Assembly (NCBI RefSeq): GCF_043290135.1
Contig: NW_027464589.1
Coordinates: forward strand, 4,903,001 to 4,967,000
DNA: 64,000 nt
Reading direction: 5' to 3'
Origin: Rhipicephalus microplus
Taxonomy: Eukaryota; Arthropoda; Arachnida; Ixodida; Ixodidae
In this document: in pieces, positions 62,581 to 64,000 of the stretch
Position numbering within the stretch: position 1 is the stretch's first letter
How the letters are laid out: the number at the start of each line of letters is the position of its first letter
Made by a program: the position numbers and the translations under genes
The notes under the pieces: model-generated
The model's database searches: none
The model's input: only the letters and a program-made list of their open reading frames with translations
What the model was told of the DNA's origin: nothing

Positions 62581-64000
62581 TCAAAGCACTTGCGGGGTCG
62601 TTAATGACCCCCCTTCCCTCTCTTTCTCCCGTTTCGCCGTAGAGCAAAGTCCATGTGTATACGTCAGGGGAAGGGTTCTGAGAGAATGGTTGATGTTTTG
62701 GGCCGTTCGCTGTATATGCCACGACCCTAGTAGTAACCTTCTCCTCCAGTTAGTCTGGCTTTCAAGGATGGTCTTTGCGTCGAAATTTATCCGGTGGTCA
62801 AACTTCTCAGAATGCTCAGCGACTGCGCTGTGCTCTTTGAAGAGCTTCCAAGCGTCATTGGTGTGTTGTTTGAGTTGCTCTGGTAGGTTTTTCGTCTCGC
62901 CGATACATGAAGAAGGGCACTCGGCGCACAAGATTTTGTAAACGACACCAGGGGTCCTGTCTATTGTTGACTGGTCTTTTGGGCGGGGGAGGAGGCGGCC
63001 CAGCAAACATGAAGGCACGTGCGTGATGCAAACTCCTTCTTTTATAAAGACCCGTGCTAACATCTTGCTGGTTCCTTCAACGTATGGGACCGGTACACGT
63101 TTCAGAGGGCTGCCAATTAATGCTGATTGTGGTTTTCGTATCCTCTGTTGCTCTGTGGTGGCTCGTATAAAGTTTTTGAATATTAGTTTTTTCTATTCTT
63201 TCTTTTGCTCTGTGTCGTTGGAGATTATGGCTTTCTGGAGAAATGTGGTCAGAAATGAGGCCGTGTGGCAGGCGGGATAGGATGAATCATATTGAAAGCC
63301 GGAGTGCGTTGGCTTCCTGTGAATGAATAATTCCAAGCCGTTGTGCTTTCTTGCCACCTGGACGTCGAGAGAGGGCAGGCTGCGGTCGCTTTCACACTCG
63401 GCCATAGCTGGGTGCACTGAATTTAGATGCTGTCTCAAGTTTTCAATTTCAGGCTTCTTTATGACGCAAAAGCAATCGTCCATATAATGAAAAAAGAGGT
63501 TGGGTCGCGGCGAGAAGGAGCTGAGTGCTTTTTCTTCCATGTGCTTCATGGTCAGGTTTGCCATCGTGATGCAGATGGAAGCTCCCATCGCGGTTCTACT
63601 GTTCTGCCTTAAGATTGTTTCTTTGTAGAAGAAGTACATATTAGACAAACAGAATTCCAGTAGACGGCAGAGCTCGTCAACAGCCAAAGGAGCCCCTTCA
63701 CACAAGCTTGCGTCACCCTCAAGCCCAGCACAGGCAGAGGACACAGCTAAGGGCACTGGCGCATTGGTGAACAATGAAACGACGTCGAACGAGACCAGGC
63801 TCTCGTCATCGTAGATGCTTACCTGTGACGCTAGCTTCAAGAAGTGGCTGGAGTCGCCTGCATGCATCTTCTGGGTTAGGGGGGTGAAGATTCGGCGTAG
63901 AAAATTTGAAAGGGCTCTGCATGGAGAGGAAGTGAAGTCTACAATTGATCGAAGAGAAACATCAGGCTTGTGAATTTTTGGTAGTCCATAGAAACCCGGT
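62581..64000 (-). pseudogene. Penelope-like RT and GIY-YIG, one stop, start beyond window
   Basis: Open from the window edge (FYGLPKIHKPDV) to 63196: SLVSFDVVSLFTNAPVPLA, TAMGASICITMANLTMKHME, NLFFHYMDDCFCVIKKPE (RT active site YMDD). A TAG at 63193-63195 then interrupts, but the same frame continues through a basic linker and VVYKILCAECPSSCIGETKN, the GIY-YIG domain, to 62581. About 472 codons with one stop make this the best-preserved coding element in the window. It belongs to a different family from the Penelope-like element at 39742-42143. Confidence 0.88.

Overview
The window is eukaryotic nuclear DNA, most likely from an arthropod and probably a chelicerate such as a hard tick. This is inferred from spliced host exons, GT/AG introns and the mix of Ty3/gypsy, Penelope-like, RTE, L1/Tx1-like, pogo/Tigger and Harbinger elements. 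I see no bacterial operon, rRNA, CRISPR array or prokaryotic promoter. The species is inferred, not proven.

The only host gene I can support runs on the minus strand through almost the whole window. It encodes the middle of an unconventional myosin motor domain. Seven exons lie at 62037-62184, 25740-25882, 21615-21788, 8422-8522, 6735-6937, 5980-6034 and 5437-5516. Every junction has GT/AG borders and matching phase, and the joined 904 nt reads without a stop. The exons carry, in order, an upper-50K helix, a Ser-rich insert, switch II (DMFGFED), the relay helix, the HYAG block and a converter-side tail. The P-loop and the actin-binding and neck parts lie outside the window. The largest intron is about 36.2 kb.

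Almost everything else is transposable-element debris inside these introns. 1-4040: degenerate L1/Tx1-like LINE (minus). 4008-4850: tandem repeats. 8569-16638: nested minus-strand gypsy elements, one holding a cleanly inserted pogo transposon (10290-11981). 17936-21307: a triplet repeat, a gypsy gag plus LTR, and a separate plus-strand LTR fragment with an unrecognised 319-codon ORF. 22287-25624: palindromic non-autonomous repeats and a Penelope fragment. 27933-39678: gypsy element C, which contains a Tigger transposon, which contains gypsy D, which contains a Harbinger element, which contains a solo LTR (five levels). 39742-42143: a Penelope-like element with its two RT halves in opposite orientations. 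42144-49950: an RTE LINE split by a complete gypsy (E, LTRs and 5-bp target duplication intact) and by two LINE tails. 49982-55694: gypsy F, with 752-bp LTRs, a solo LTR in gag, and integrase C-terminus placed before RT. 55695-61850: AT repeats, Penelope non-coding parts, a LINE tail, gypsy G, a second pogo and an RTE remnant. 62581-64000: a nearly open Penelope-like ORF.

No element appears fully intact. Exact target duplications and restored frames at several insertions show the order of events. Points deserving most attention are the myosin gene, the nested insertions, the hammerhead-ribozyme-like Penelope motifs and the unusual domain order of gypsy F.
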